Assembly: GCA_021396245.1 (NCBI GenBank)
Contig: WNYE01000062.1
Location: 180,418 to 244,417, forward strand
DNA length: 64,000 bases
Direction: 5' to 3'
Origin: Sporothrix humicola
Taxonomy: Eukaryota; Ascomycota; Sordariomycetes; Ophiostomatales; Ophiostomataceae
In this document: piece after piece, positions 53,973-64,000 of the stretch
Layout: the number at the start of each line of letters is the position of its first letter
How positions within the stretch are numbered: position 1 is the first letter of the stretch
Notes under the pieces: generated by a model
What the model was told of the DNA's origin: nothing
Seen by the model: only the letters and a program-made list of their open reading frames with translations
Databases searched by the model: none
Program-made: the position numbers and the translations under genes

Positions 53973-56284
53973 TCAGCGCGGCGACTGCCCGTTTGTGCGC
54001 ATGACCTGGGCGGCCTGCGTAAAGAAGGAGTCGATGCGCAGTGCGACGGGCCGCAGCGTGCCAATGGCAAACTTGTCGGCGACGGCGCTGAGGCGCTGCA
54101 GCGAGGCGTGGAACTTGCCGAGCAGGGCAAAGGTGTCGCGGACCTCGTCGTGGCTGGGGGCCAGAAGAAACAAATAGATAAGGAAATTTCCGCAAAGGAT
54201 GAATTGGGACCGGGCGTACAGCCCCCAAAAGGCGTGGAGGCAGTCGGGCGAGATGGCGTCCATAAAGTCTGTAAACGAGCCAAAGTCGCGGATGGCCGCG
54301 CGAAAGTGGCGCCGCTGGCTGGACGCCGGGTCTTGTTTGGCCGCCTTGGTGGCGGGGCTCATGAGGGCGCGGTAGTTGAGGGCGACGGCGGCGTAGTAGG
54401 AGAGGTGCATGGGGGCGTTGTTCTGATTTTGGTGGCTCTTGCTGGCCGTATTGGAGCTCTCTATGGTGATGCACCGCGGAAGCAGCATCGACCAGTTTTG
54501 CAGTTGGCGGCGTATCTTGATAAGAGATGCTTCCCGCGAGGCCAGGCATTTCATCGACTCGAGATAGGCGCTGTCCGAGAAAGAAGATAGCAGCAGTTCG
54601 TGCACAATGCAGGCTATTGACACAGTATTCTGGAAGCGTGCACAGACAGCAGTGTCACAGGACGCGCTGTCCTCGTCTACCATCTGACAGAGCGAGTCAG
54701 GGACATCCTCACCGGGCGACGCGTCCTCCATTGTGAGTGGTGTCGTCGTAAACGACCCAGGGTAAATGTGCGGCGGATTGCCGTGACAGACAGACGCCCA
54801 CACGTCGGCCGCAAAAGCCGCCCACCACAGCTTGCGCCGCAGTGACTTTTCCCAGCCGGCCAGCTGCCACCCCGCGGGGTCGCGGTGCAGGCCCAGCATC
54901 TGCGCGCAGGCAACCGCCTGCGCGGCCAGCATCCACACGCGCGGCGTCTCGACCGTGGCGTTCTCGGCCGAGTTCTCGTGGATCAGCAGCAAACATGCCT
55001 GTAGTGTCCAGAGGTTGGGCCCGTGCATCTCGCGCTGGAGCGATGCCAAAGCCTGCTCGAACAGCTCGTGCTGGTCGAAACGGGAGATGGCAGACGCAGC
55101 CGGTGTCAGTGTTGACGTCGACGATGGTGTGCCGGTCTCCCCCCGTATCTGTGTCTGTGTCTGTTCGCGGCGCCAGAAATTGGAGGCAATGCCGTAGACA
55201 GCTCCCCGCAGCGACGCCGGAATTGCCTGCTTGTCGGCCGCATATCTCTCCAGAAAGCGTGTTTTTGACACGACGGGATACACGGGGTGGACGTGCTTAA
55301 AGTACAGGCGCACCAGCTGGTCCGCGCAGCCCTGCACAACACGCTCGATGCGGTCCGACGAGGCCTGCTTGGCCGCGTTGTCGAGCGGCATAAACTCGTC
55401 ACGGATCATGTTGAAGTGGATGGGGAAGGCAACCCGTGGCTGGCCATCTGCACCGACTCCGGCCACCCCTCCCCCCGACACCTGCAGAATGTCAAAGTCC
55501 ACATTGTCCGCCTCGTTGATGACTGCCGCCCGGAACGACGTAAGCAGCTCCGTGTCCTGCTCGCCCGCCAGCCCCATCGAGTGTGCCGTGAGTCCGTCGT
55601 TGTCTTCGAGCGTGTAAATGTCCGAGTCTGTTCGGTTGACGATCGCCGAGAAGGGGTCAGCCTGAGGGGTGGGGCCTGACACGGGAACAGGAGCAGTCGT
55701 GGAGACGGAGACTGAGACGGATACTGGAGAGATGACGGGAACAGGCGTGGGTTGAAAGTCTGCTTCTGCCGCTGGAAACGACGGAGCACAGTCATCGATG
55801 TGAAAGGCATTTCTTTCACTCCGGAAAGCAGCATCGGCGAGCACGGAAATGGGCGACGGGAGCGGGAGCGGCAGCTGAGACAGCTGCAGTGGACTCGGCG
55901 CCGTGTATGCCGGGGTGCCGTCTGTGTCCGACGCGGTGTCATCTGGCGCATTGTTGTCCGACTCAAGATGTGAGGCGTCTGGCGAGGCTGGCGTGACTGG
56001 TGCGGTCGGCGTCGGAAAACTGTCTGTGGCTTGGCAGGCAATTCCTTTGCGACAACAGTAACGGCCTAAAGCAGCGAGGAGGGTTAGTTTGCGAAGAAAA
56101 CCTGGAGAATCTGGGGATCTGGGGTAAGGGACTCACATGGCGGCTGCGTGTCGATCACGCAGGCGGTCTTGCGCTGCCGGCACGCGTCGCACGGCCGGCT
56201 CTTGCGGCTCCTCCATTGGCGCGGCAGGCCAAACTTGGACTTGATGCGGAACTTGCGCTTTCGAGGGGGCTCGGCGAGATCCAT
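53973..56284 (-). CDS. Zn2Cys6 transcription factor, candidate cluster regulator
   Basis: Two exons, 56137-56284 and 53973-56065, with a 71-nt intron; 746 residues. The intron splits the zinc cluster and splicing restores it: CDACRQRKTACVIDTQPPC (C-x2-C-x6-C-x7-C) then RYCCRKGIAC, completing the six Cys near residues 32-60, after a basic N-terminus. A Ser/Pro-rich linker follows. The fungal-specific middle homology region begins near VRLYFKHVHPVYPVVSKTRFLERY and continues through WTLQACLLLIHENSAE and LHRDPAGWQLAGWEKSLRRKLWW. It acts in the nucleus. It sits amid genes whose promoters share a CGG-containing octamer, the type of site that zinc-cluster proteins bind, so it is the natural candidate regulator. 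The 663-bp foldback element lies about 600 bp upstream of its start. Confidence 0.88.
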
Positions 56285-56887
56285 TGTTCCAGGCTATCGG
56301 TGAACACTGACAACTGGAGAGTTTGCCGAGATGGGCGGGGAATGGGAGGAGGACGAGGAGGAGCAGGGACGATGGATCAATTGACTGTTTGTGTTTGGTG
56401 CAACTGCTGGTTTGATGTCGGGCAACGTGGGCTGCCATGCGACTTATGAGTTGAGCGATCGCAGGTGGAGGCCAATTTACCGATGTAAAGAGGAGAGAGA
56501 CCTGAAGCGGGGAAAGATAACGCTAAGGGGCGGAGTAAACAACGACCAGCCAGCGCCGCTTCGCGTCGGCCCATTTTACTTTTACTTATCTCGGGCATAC
56601 CACGAACCACGACCCCGGATTCCACAGCGGAACCTGCCGACCGTACTAATGACGCGTAGACGAGGTGTTGTTGTTTCTTTTTGTCGGCGTGCTGGGACAA
56701 AATGAGGCTAAAGACTGTAAACCTGGCAGATAGCATCTGTGAAATTGAGAGCCGGCAGTGAGTGGGTGTAATTGGCCACTGAAAAAGCCCCTGAAAATAA
56801 CAAACAATGCGCTAAAACATGTAAAGCAAACCACGTTTAAGAATTCAAACTTGAAATTTGGACGACACCGGGCTGGGAGATGACCTA
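56285..56887. other. regulator upstream region
   Basis: No gene supported. No copy of the TCGGYCAA octamer was seen here, so self-regulation by that site is not indicated. Confidence 0.4.
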
Positions 56888-57550
56888 CGGTTGACCATAT
56901 GCCAAAGTGTCTCAATGGCTATTTTCCCACCAAATCTCAACCATTAGGGGCACCCCTGAAAATTGAAAAAGGTGCACACCCACAAGGAGGCGTATATGGG
57001 ATAGTTTTAATTTACACCCCGCCTGTTAAATAAAAACAAAAGGCCAGCCAGAAGGCCAGCGAAAATGTCATTCAGAAATTTAAAAGGCTAGCCAGAAGGC
57101 CATACAGAAGGCCATACAGAAGGCCATACAGAAGGCCATACAAAAGGCCATACAAAAGGCCATACAAAAGGCCATACAGAAGGCCATACAGAAGGCTAGC
57201 CAAAAGGCCAGTTAACAAATCATCATTTTAGTTAGCCCTCTGGCTAGCCTTTTGAATTTCTAAATAGCATTTTCGCTGGCCTTCTGGCTAGCCTTCTGGC
57301 TAGCCTTCTGTATGGCCTTCTGTATGGCCTTCTGTATGGCCTTCTGGCTAGCCTTTTAAATTTCTAAATGACATTTTCGCTGGCCTTTTGGCTGACTTTT
57401 CGGCTGGCCTCTGGCCTAACCCCTGTCTAGCCTCATCGCATACAACAATAAGCTATCGCATACAGCACTAGGCCAGGCTGTGGGGGGGTGCCCCTAATGG
57501 ATTTCAGAATCAAAAAGTGCCATTGAGACACTTTGCCATTTGGTCAACCG
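56888..57550. mobile_element. foldback/MITE-like element with TA duplication
   Basis: The two ends are inverted: CGGTTGACCATATGCCAAAG at the left and CTTTGCCATTTGGTCAACCG at the right, with matching CAATGG and CCATTAGGGGCAC text further in (about 70 bp each side). Each end is flanked by TA (56886-56887 and 57551-57552), the duplication left by Tc1/mariner-type insertion. Inside, the two arms are also inverted copies of each other, with 12-bp units AGGCCATACAGA: eight at about 57097-57192 and about three on the right at 57309-57345. A centre of symmetry lies near 57215-57240. There is no transposase frame, so it is non-autonomous. Confidence 0.85.
57098..57193 (+). repeat. 12-bp tandem array in the left arm
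   Basis: Eight consecutive GGCCATACARAA units, with the R position changing in blocks. The right arm carries a shorter inverted set. Unequal unit number shows that the arms changed after the foldback formed. Confidence 0.85.
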
Positions 57551-57670
57551 TAATGACCATTGCTTTCGCTAGAGGTATGACAGGAACATCATAGCCTGCG
57601 AATATAAAATACCTCGATTCTTCATGAACAATTTATTTCAACTTTACAGTTACACTGGTGACCAATACAA

Positions 57671-59472
57671 CTACACAGGAACCATTTCACCCTTGACACC
57701 GCCGTTTTTGTCCAGCCCGTCCACAACTGCATCATCACCAGAGGCACCAGAGGGAGATCCTTCAACAAAGCCAACATTGGTAATAACACCCAGTTTGGCC
57801 GCTTCCTCGGGCGTGAATGTGCCGTACACATCGGTGTCGTCCAACTCGCCCAGACCGTCGGGTGGGAACACAGTACTAAGCGCGTAGAAGAGGATTGCGC
57901 TTATGAAGAAGCCTGTCCATGTTAGTGGTTGTGTTAAATAAAGTCAATGGCATTATCACGACGTCACTCACCCAGTAGGAAGGCCATGTAGTACAACTCG
58001 TAGAGCACTTTGGGCCCGTCGGTTTTGCCGGTGGCCGCATAGGCCAGGCCGCCGATGGTCGGCGCCCAGCCGCAGAGCCAGGCGGGCAGGGCGCGCCAGT
58101 TGAAGCCCCCCTTGAACCAATAAATAGAATCGCGGCGGTGGTACAGGTGCGTCAGGCGGATGGTGCGGCGGCGGACGACGTAGAAATCGGCGACCATGAT
58201 GCCGATGAGGGGCGCCAAAAACACAGAGAAGGAACTCAGCACGTTCACAAAGGTGGCCGCCTTGTTGACCAGCTGCCACGGCTGGACGATCCAGGCGGCC
58301 AGAAAGGTGAGGATGGCGCCGCGGCGGATGTTGATGTAGCGCGGGAACAGGCCGGCCAGGTCGATGCCGCCGGCGACGGCGTTGCCGCAGACGTTTTCAA
58401 ACATGGCGGTCAACAAAAAGCCGAGCGCGAGAAAGAAGACGCCGGCCCGGGACTTGCTCGATCCGTGGCCGCTGTCCATCATGACCATTAACAGGTCAGG
58501 CGGGTTCCAGTAGACCTCGCCGTAGATGGTCTGGGCGGCGCTGGTAGTGACGAGGCCGGCGATGCACACGAGCGTGCCGACGATGAGGGCGGACAGCGTT
58601 GTGCCTGCCACGTAATGGCGCCAGCCGTTGGGGCTCTTAGCGTAGCGCGAAAAGTCGGAGCCGTTGGTGATGCCGGCGGCGATGCTTCCGACGTTTTGGT
58701 TGATGCCGGCCATGAGCAGCCAGGACACACTAAAACGCGATGTCGCGGGCACGGCCTCGCCGGTGTTCCACAGTGGGCCGACACCCTTGGCAACGGCGAG
58801 CGCCCAGATCATCATGCACAGCATGCCGACGCCGCAGTAGATGGAGACCACTTGAAAAGGGAGCTTGAACTTTTCGGGGCGGATCAGCAGGAACGGCGTC
58901 GACAGCGCCCAGAACAGAATGAAGCCGACAAACTGGTCGGCGGACGTCGTCTGGCGCATGCTTTCCGGGAGAAAATTGTGCATCGTCGCAAACGACGGCC
59001 ACAGCGCTGTCAGGCAGACGCTCATCAGCCGCCCGCCGTTCCAGCACTGCACGGCGGCCCAGATGAAATTTAGGAGGATACGCTGCAGCAGCGGGACATA
59101 GCTGCCGCGCAGGCCCCACGAGAAGCGGTTCTGCACGGTGAAGCCAATGTGCCACTGCAGGCCGCACCACGCCACCAACGTCGAGAAGAGCGTGATGAGC
59201 AGCCGGCCGACGACAATCACCAGCATCGACTGGCGCACCGACAGACCCTGCGCCAGGTACGTGTTGGGCGTCTGCCAGTTGGAAATGTTGAGCGACGAGA
59301 TGGCCCAGTAGCCAAAGAAGTTGAACCAGCCCCAGCTGCGGCGTTTCGGCGGCAGCGGGATCAGGTCGCGGTTGCTCCAGTGGTCGGTCTGTTCGTGCTC
59401 GTCCTGGTTGCCGTGCAGTCTCGCTTTCTCGACGAGCACGGCGGCTCGCTGCCGGACAGAAGAGGACGTCAT
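57671..59472 (-). CDS. NCS1 nucleobase/ureide permease, second copy
   Basis: Two exons, 57972-59472 and 57671-57912, with a 59-nt GT..AG intron; 580 residues. NCS1 signature WSNRDLIPLPPKRRSWGW, then SSLNISNWQTPNTYLAQGLS, FTVQNRFSWGLRGSYVPLLQRI and NQNVGSIAAGITNGSDFSRYA. Splicing adds the last helix (FFISAILFYALS) and a C-terminal tail of about 65 residues beginning FPPDGLGELDDTDVYGTF, rich in Gly and Asp. The N-W-Q-T-P text in helix 1 differs from the first copy, so the two probably carry different substrates. It is divergent from the hydantoinase fusion gene at 60107, with TCGGYCAA motifs between. Confidence 0.9.
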
Positions 59473-60106
59473 GATGAGAATTGTCTGGGTGAAGATGGTG
59501 AGTCAAGGCACGTTCGCTGTTGACAAGCGATGATTGAATCTTTGTATGAGGGTCTTTTACAATTACCCTTATCAGTTGACCGCGGCAGCCGAGGTCGGGC
59601 TGTCCTATTGCATCGAGTTTATTCGATTACCTCAGTTTCTGTCGGCCATATTCGACCCGTCTCCAGTCATATTGTCAGTTGTGCAATGCAACCCCGTAAA
59701 CAACACGGCTGACAGGTGGTAGATACGAGTGTTGATACGTTCTTGATATGTTTCCTGATACGGTGCTGTTCCTTTCCCCATCAGGCAATTAGTCGCGTCG
59801 GCCGACGTCGTAGTGTCGGTCAACTACAACCGCTTATCAGTAGCGTCGGCCAACTGGTCTCGGTCAACTCTGTGCCACCGGGGCGGGTTTGCAGTGGAGG
59901 TGAGGGGTAGCCAATCGAATGTACTAGTTTGCAGGCACAGCTTCGTGTAAGTCAACGACATGCGGCATACAAATATTTCATTGAAACTGAAAACGGAGGG
60001 ATGCTTTTGACCTACCCCTCATCAACCGCGACATGGTTTGCATCTGACGACAGACAGCACGATCCTACCAATAGCCCAAAAACACATCTAGAGAAACAAA
60101 CACACC
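59473..60106. promoter_or_regulatory. divergent promoter with TCGGYCAA direct repeats
   Basis: TCGGTCAA at 59816-59823, TCGGCCAA at 59846-59853 and TCGGTCAA at 59860-59867, the last two 14 bp apart start to start. A TTGACCGC variant lies at 59576-59583 and a TCGGCCGA palindrome near 59798. It serves NCS1 copy two (minus) and the hydantoinase fusion (plus). Confidence 0.6.
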
Positions 60107-63100
60107 ATGGGCTCCCTCGAGAGACGACGGCTGCGCATCGGCGTCGATGTCGGCGGCACCAACACGGACGGCGTGATTCTGGACCCGACGCGGGCGGGCG
60201 AGGCGGACAAGGGCATTGTGGCGTGGCACAAGGCGGCGACGACGACGAACCCGAGCGTGGGCATTGGCAATGCCATTGAACAAATGCTCAAAGAGGCTGC
60301 AGTTGCACCCGCCGACGTGGCCAGCGTCACCATCGGGACGACGCATTTTGTCAACGCCGTCATTGAGCGCGACGCGCGGAGGCTGTCGCCGGTGGCGGTT
60401 CTTCGGTTATGCGGCCCATTTTCGCACCACACGCCGCCGTGTGTGGACTGGCCGGCGGACATGCGCGCGCTGGTCTTAGGCCACTATGCGATCCTGCCAG
60501 GCGGCCTCGAGGTGGACGGGTCGCTGATTGCGGACAATGATGCGGCGGCCATTGAGGCGGAGTGCGAGACGATTAGAGAGAAAAAAATCAAGAGTGTCGT
60601 CATCTGCGGCACGTTCAGCCCCATTGACACGGTCGAGCGGCAGGAAGAGCGGGCCGCCGAGATTGTGCGGCGTGTGCTGCCCGGCTGCGACGTTGTCCTG
60701 TCCAAAGACGTGGCCAGCCTGGGCTTTGTCGAGCGCGAAAACGCCGCCATCTTGAATGCGTCGATCCTCGCGTTTGCGCGCAAGACGATCCGCGCGTTCC
60801 ACGAGCCCGTGCAGCGGCTGGGCCTGCAGTGTCCTGTGTTTATCACGCAAAACGACGGCACCATCCTGTCGGGCGACATGGCGGCGCGCCTGCCGATCCG
60901 CACGTTTTCCAGCGGGCCCACCAACAGCATGCGGGGGGCGGCCTTCCTCGTCGGAGACACTCTAAAAAGTGAAAAGGACGGCAAGGCCGGGCTGATGGTC
61001 GTCGACATTGGCGGCACGACCACCGACGTGGGCCTGTTGCTGGCGAGCGGGTTCCCGCGGCAGCAGGCAGCGTACAGCGAGCTGGCGGGCGTGCGCATGA
61101 ACTTTTCGTGCCCGGACATTAAGAGCATCGGCGTGGGGGGTGGCTCCATTGTTCGCAAAGATGAGACCGGAAGGATATCCGTCGGCCCCGACAGCGTCGG
61201 CTACAAGCTGTCGAGCGAGGCGGTCGTGTTTGGCGGCAGTGTCCTGACAACGACCGACTGCACGGTCATGGCTGACCCGACCATCGCCATCGGCAATCCT
61301 GAGTTGGTCAAAGACCGTCTGACGGCTGACGAGCTCGCCGCGTTCAAGCAGATTGTCAAGCAAAAGATTGAGCGCGTCATCGACAGCATGAAGACGTCGC
61401 CCGAGGACCTGCCCGTGCTCTTAGTTGGTGGCGGCGCCGTGATTGCGCCCGACTCCCTCAAGGGCGCCAGCCGCGTCCTCAAGCCGCGCTGGGCGGGTGT
61501 TGCCAACGCCATTGGCGCCGCCATTGCGCGCGTCAGCGCCGTCGTCGACACCGTCAAGTCGACCGAGGGGACGACCACCGCCGCCCTTCTCAAGCAGATT
61601 TGTGCCGAGGCCGTCGAGCGCACGGTCGCCGCCGGCGCAGACCCGGCCACGGTGCAGATTGCCGAGATGGAGACGCTGCCGCTGCAGTACGTCGAGAACA
61701 AGGCCCGCTTTGTCGTGCGTGCCGCCGGCGACTTTGACTACAGCCGGACGGATGTCGACATGCCCTCGAAAGACTATGGTATCGCTGCCGCCGACGACGA
61801 CAACATGGACGAGTACGACAAGACGGCGCGTGACAGTGGGGCTGCGGGCAAGACCAAGAACAGCAAGGACGCCGACGAGACGTCCACCAACTTTGACATC
61901 GACGCCTACCGCCCCACCGTCCGCGACCGCGTCTGGTACGTCAGCGAGCAGGACGTCGAGTGGATCGCCAGCGGCTGCTACGTCCTAGGGACGGGCGGCG
62001 GCGGCTCGCCCTATGCGCACATGGTGCGTCTGCGCGAGATGCTGCGCCAGGGCGCGGTAGTGCGCGTCGTCAGCCCCGACGATTTAGGTGACGACGCGCA
62101 GGTCTGCACCGGCGGCTCCATGGGCTCGCCCACCGTCGGCATCGAGAAGCTGCCGGGCGACGAGATGCTGCAGGCGCAAAGGGAACTCGCCAAGGTGTGC
62201 GATGTGCCCCCAACCCACGTTATTTCCATCGAGATTGGCGGCGGCAACGGCCTGCAGAGCATGATCGTGGGGGCCAGCATGCCGGCGGCCGCCGGAAACG
62301 ACAAAAGGGACCCCGGCCTCGACCTCCCCGCCGTCGACGCCGACTGGATGGGCCGCGCGTACCCGACCAAGTGGCAGACCACGCCCGTCGTCTTTGACGA
62401 GCGCCGCCCCGTCTTTGCGCCCATGGCCATGTGCGACGGCAACGGCAATGTGCTCGTGATGCGCAATGCTGTTTCGGACCTCCACGTCGAGCGCATCACG
62501 CGCGCCGCCGTCAGCCAGATGGGCTCGAGCGCCGGCTGTGCCGAGGCGCCGGTGAGTGGCGCGGAAACGAAGCGCTGGGCCGTCGAGCACACGCTGTCGC
62601 AGTCGTGGCGTATTGGGCGGGCCATTGCCCGCGCGCGTGCCTCTCGTAAGATTGACACCGTGGCCGAGTCCATTATTGACGCGTGCGGTGGCCCGCAGGC
62701 CGCCACGGTGCTGTGGCGCGGCAAGATTGTCGGCGTCGAGCGCACGCTCCGCATGGGCCACGTCTACGGGGAGTGCATCATTGAGGGGGTGACAGCAGAA
62801 GATGACAGCACACCGTCGCCCTTCATTGGCCGCGTCAAGATTCCGTTCAAGAACGAAAACATTGGCGTCATCCGTGTCCGGGACGGTACCGATACAAAAG
62901 AGACGCAGGACGACGTGATCGCCTTGGTGCCCGATCTCATCTCCGTCATTGACGCCCAGAACGGCGAGGCCATCGGCACCCCCGAATACCGCTACGGTCT
63001 GTTTGTCATCGTGCTCGGCATTGCCGCCAGCGAGCGCTGGACCAGCAGTGCGCGCGCCATTGAGATTGGCGGCCCCAAGGCCTTTGGCTTTGGCCATCTC

Positions 63101-63169
63101 GAGTACAAGCCGTTGGGCACGTTTGTCAAGCCGCAGAGTGTCATTGACGAGTTCAACGTGAGGTCGTAG
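60107..63169 (+). CDS. hydantoinase A-DUF917 fusion protein
   Basis: Single exon, 1020 residues, no intron. Domain order: hydantoinase/oxoprolinase N-terminal ATPase-like region (RIGVDVGGTNTDGVILD at about 9-26, then TIGTTHFVNAVIER); hydantoinase A core (QNDGTILSGDMAARLPIRTFSSGPTNSMRG, VVDIGGTTTDVGLLL, then LLVGGGAVIAPD) to about 530; an acidic linker near 560-600; and a C-terminal DUF917 domain from about 610 (VWYVSEQDVEWIASGCYVLGTGGGGSP) to the end. Family members hydrolyse cyclic amides such as hydantoins or 5-oxoproline with ATP. The DUF917 domain occurs next to hydantoinase genes in bacteria and is fused in some fungi. With two NCS1 permeases and a dioxygenase nearby, ring opening of an imported ureide is likely. 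Cytosolic; no targeting signal. Confidence 0.9.
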   Translation: MGSLERRRLRIGVDVGGTNTDGVILDPTRAGEADKGIVAWHKAATTTNPSVGIGNAIEQMLKEAAVAPADVASVTIGTTHFVNAVIERDARRLSPVAVLRLCGPFSHHTPPCVDWPADMRALVLGHYAILPGGLEVDGSLIADNDAAAIEAECETIREKKIKSVVICGTFSPIDTVERQEERAAEIVRRVLPGCDVVLSKDVASLGFVERENAAILNASILAFARKTIRAFHEPVQRLGLQCPVFITQNDGTILSGDMAARLPIRTFSSGPTNSMRGAAFLVGDTLKSEKDGKAGLMVVDIGGTTTDVGLLLASGFPRQQAAYSELAGVRMNFSCPDIKSIGVGGGSIVRKDETGRISVGPDSVGYKLSSEAVVFGGSVLTTTDCTVMADPTIAIGNPELVKDRLTADELAAFKQIVKQKIERVIDSMKTSPEDLPVLLVGGGAVIAPDSLKGASRVLKPRWAGVANAIGAAIARVSAVVDTVKSTEGTTTAALLKQICAEAVERTVAAGADPATVQIAEMETLPLQYVENKARFVVRAAGDFDYSRTDVDMPSKDYGIAAADDDNMDEYDKTARDSGAAGKTKNSKDADETSTNFDIDAYRPTVRDRVWYVSEQDVEWIASGCYVLGTGGGGSPYAHMVRLREMLRQGAVVRVVSPDDLGDDAQVCTGGSMGSPTVGIEKLPGDEMLQAQRELAKVCDVPPTHVISIEIGGGNGLQSMIVGASMPAAAGNDKRDPGLDLPAVDADWMGRAYPTKWQTTPVVFDERRPVFAPMAMCDGNGNVLVMRNAVSDLHVERITRAAVSQMGSSAGCAEAPVSGAETKRWAVEHTLSQSWRIGRAIARARASRKIDTVAESIIDACGGPQAATVLWRGKIVGVERTLRMGHVYGECIIEGVTAEDDSTPSPFIGRVKIPFKNENIGVIRVRDGTDTKETQDDVIALVPDLISVIDAQNGEAIGTPEYRYGLFVIVLGIAASERWTSSARAIEIGGPKAFGFGHLEYKPLGTFVKPQSVIDEFNVRS

Positions 63170-63888
63170 TTTGCAAATCTTTGGTCATAAGCAAAGTTTT
63201 ACTAGATCCGCATTCAAAATAATATTCTAAATCTAGTTGTTTCAACATGTTGTCTATGTTTGTCTCGTTTTGTGATCGGGATTAGCTTTGTGACAGAGCC
63301 TATCATATATCATCACCAAGTCTGTGATCATATAATTGAATATTACAGTATGTCACGGCGTTGCATGGATTGTTGGAATCTTCATCTGACAGCTTTTTGA
63401 TGGCCGTGATCATGGGGATAAATTGTCTTGCGATCACGTCGGGGCATATTATCACCGTTGGAGCCGGGGAAACAATTGGCCAGCACCAACAGTCAGCAAG
63501 CTGCAGTAGCCTATCCGGGGTTTGGGAGTCCACACCAGAGGCAGCCCAAAAAAAGAAGCTACGTCGTAAAACGCGGAAGAATGAGCTTGTTATTTTCTAC
63601 TTTTTTCCTCCTCTTTTGTCCCCGGCGTGTTACGTCTTGTCTTGCGGTGCTGCAAGATCGTCGATGGTTGCCGTCGTACAACATCACGCAGCAAAATATC
63701 GCCTGGGGTCAGATGTCATAAAGCTCAACTCGCATTGTCCATAACAACGATCGAGATATATCTCTACTTTTTTCTTTTATTTTTGCCGGTGTGCCTTGAC
63801 TACTGTGTACAATTGTGGTATCCGGGTGTAAGTAAACCCTGCATCGTGTCTGTCTTGCTTCAATACGACGTACCCGAGTCGTCATCGG
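63170..63888. other. intergenic, nothing recognised
   Basis: Downstream of the hydantoinase fusion. Short frames only; no family or repeat was recognised. Confidence 0.5.
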
Positions 63889-63930
63889 GGGGGGGGGGGG
63901 GGGGGGGGGGTGTTGTTGTTTTTTTTTTTT
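63889..63930. repeat. poly-G then poly-T tract near window end
   Basis: About 22 G in a row, then a GT-rich piece and 12 T. Such homopolymers are unusual in this genome and may mark a sequencing or contig-end artefact. Confidence 0.7.
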
Positions 63931-64000
63931 CAGGACCCAAAAAGAAATGCGGGTGAGAAATGGCCAGGAAAACCAAAAATAAAAAAAGACAACCCACCCG

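Noticed and set aside
57098..57193. CRISPR-like array
   Set aside because: The 12-bp units follow one another without spacers, inside a foldback element, and the host is a fungus.
1..64000. tRNA or rRNA genes
   Set aside because: No convincing A-box/B-box pair or rRNA-like segment was noticed by eye. A covariance-model scan was not possible here.

Overview
The window looks like nuclear DNA of a filamentous ascomycete, probably a Sordariomycete. Genes are split by short GT..AG introns of about 50-110 nt, often with CTAAC-like branch points, and intergenic DNA is AT-rich. The families seen are typically fungal: Zn2Cys6 and bZIP regulators, an OTT_1508-like deaminase, several MFS sugar transporters and NCS1 permeases. 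Spliced gene models below were built by hand; in each the exon lengths sum to a multiple of three unless a problem is stated.

Layout. (1) 0.1-16.2 kb holds ordinary accessory metabolism: three MFS sugar-type transporters, an alpha/beta hydrolase, an AtuA/DUF1446 protein, a small GRF-type zinc-ribbon protein, an APH-fold phosphotransferase with a probable frameshift, and a metallo-beta-lactamase-fold hydrolase. (2) 11.4-44.6 kb holds a dispersed, all-minus-strand array of at least 13 related genes or gene remnants. Each full member encodes a signal peptide, a short Cys-Arg-Pro motif, a long Ser-rich stalk and one C-terminal carbohydrate-binding-module-like beta-sandwich domain. Six members look intact, three are full length but carry one in-frame stop, one is truncated, and at least four are relics. 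A 51-residue secreted peptide gene (34268-34423) lies inside the array. (3) 22.3-27.7 kb interrupts the array with a four-gene arsenic-resistance cluster: a Cdc25/rhodanese-type arsenate reductase, the ACR3 arsenite exporter, a bZIP regulator and ArsH. It is arranged as two divergent pairs. (4) 45.1-47.2 kb holds an OTT_1508-like deaminase protein. (5) 48.3-63.2 kb holds a probable catabolic cluster: aldo-keto reductase, NCS1 permease, 2-oxoglutarate/Fe(II) dioxygenase, Zn2Cys6 regulator, a second NCS1 permease, and a 1020-residue hydantoinase-DUF917 fusion. A 663-bp foldback TIR element is inserted upstream of the regulator.

How the parts work together. In region 5 the octamer TCGGYCAA (or its complement) recurs in exactly the three intergenic spaces that serve the five structural genes. 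Two of these spaces have direct repeats with the same 14-bp period, which suggests one regulon, plausibly under the local Zn2Cys6 protein. Two nucleobase/ureide-type permeases, a dioxygenase and a hydantoinase suggest uptake and ring opening of a cyclic ureide or nucleobase-like nitrogen source; the substrate is not known. The array in region 2 looks like a birth-and-death family of secreted wall- or glycan-binding proteins. Its three single-stop members all carry stops that could come from RIP-type C-to-T changes.
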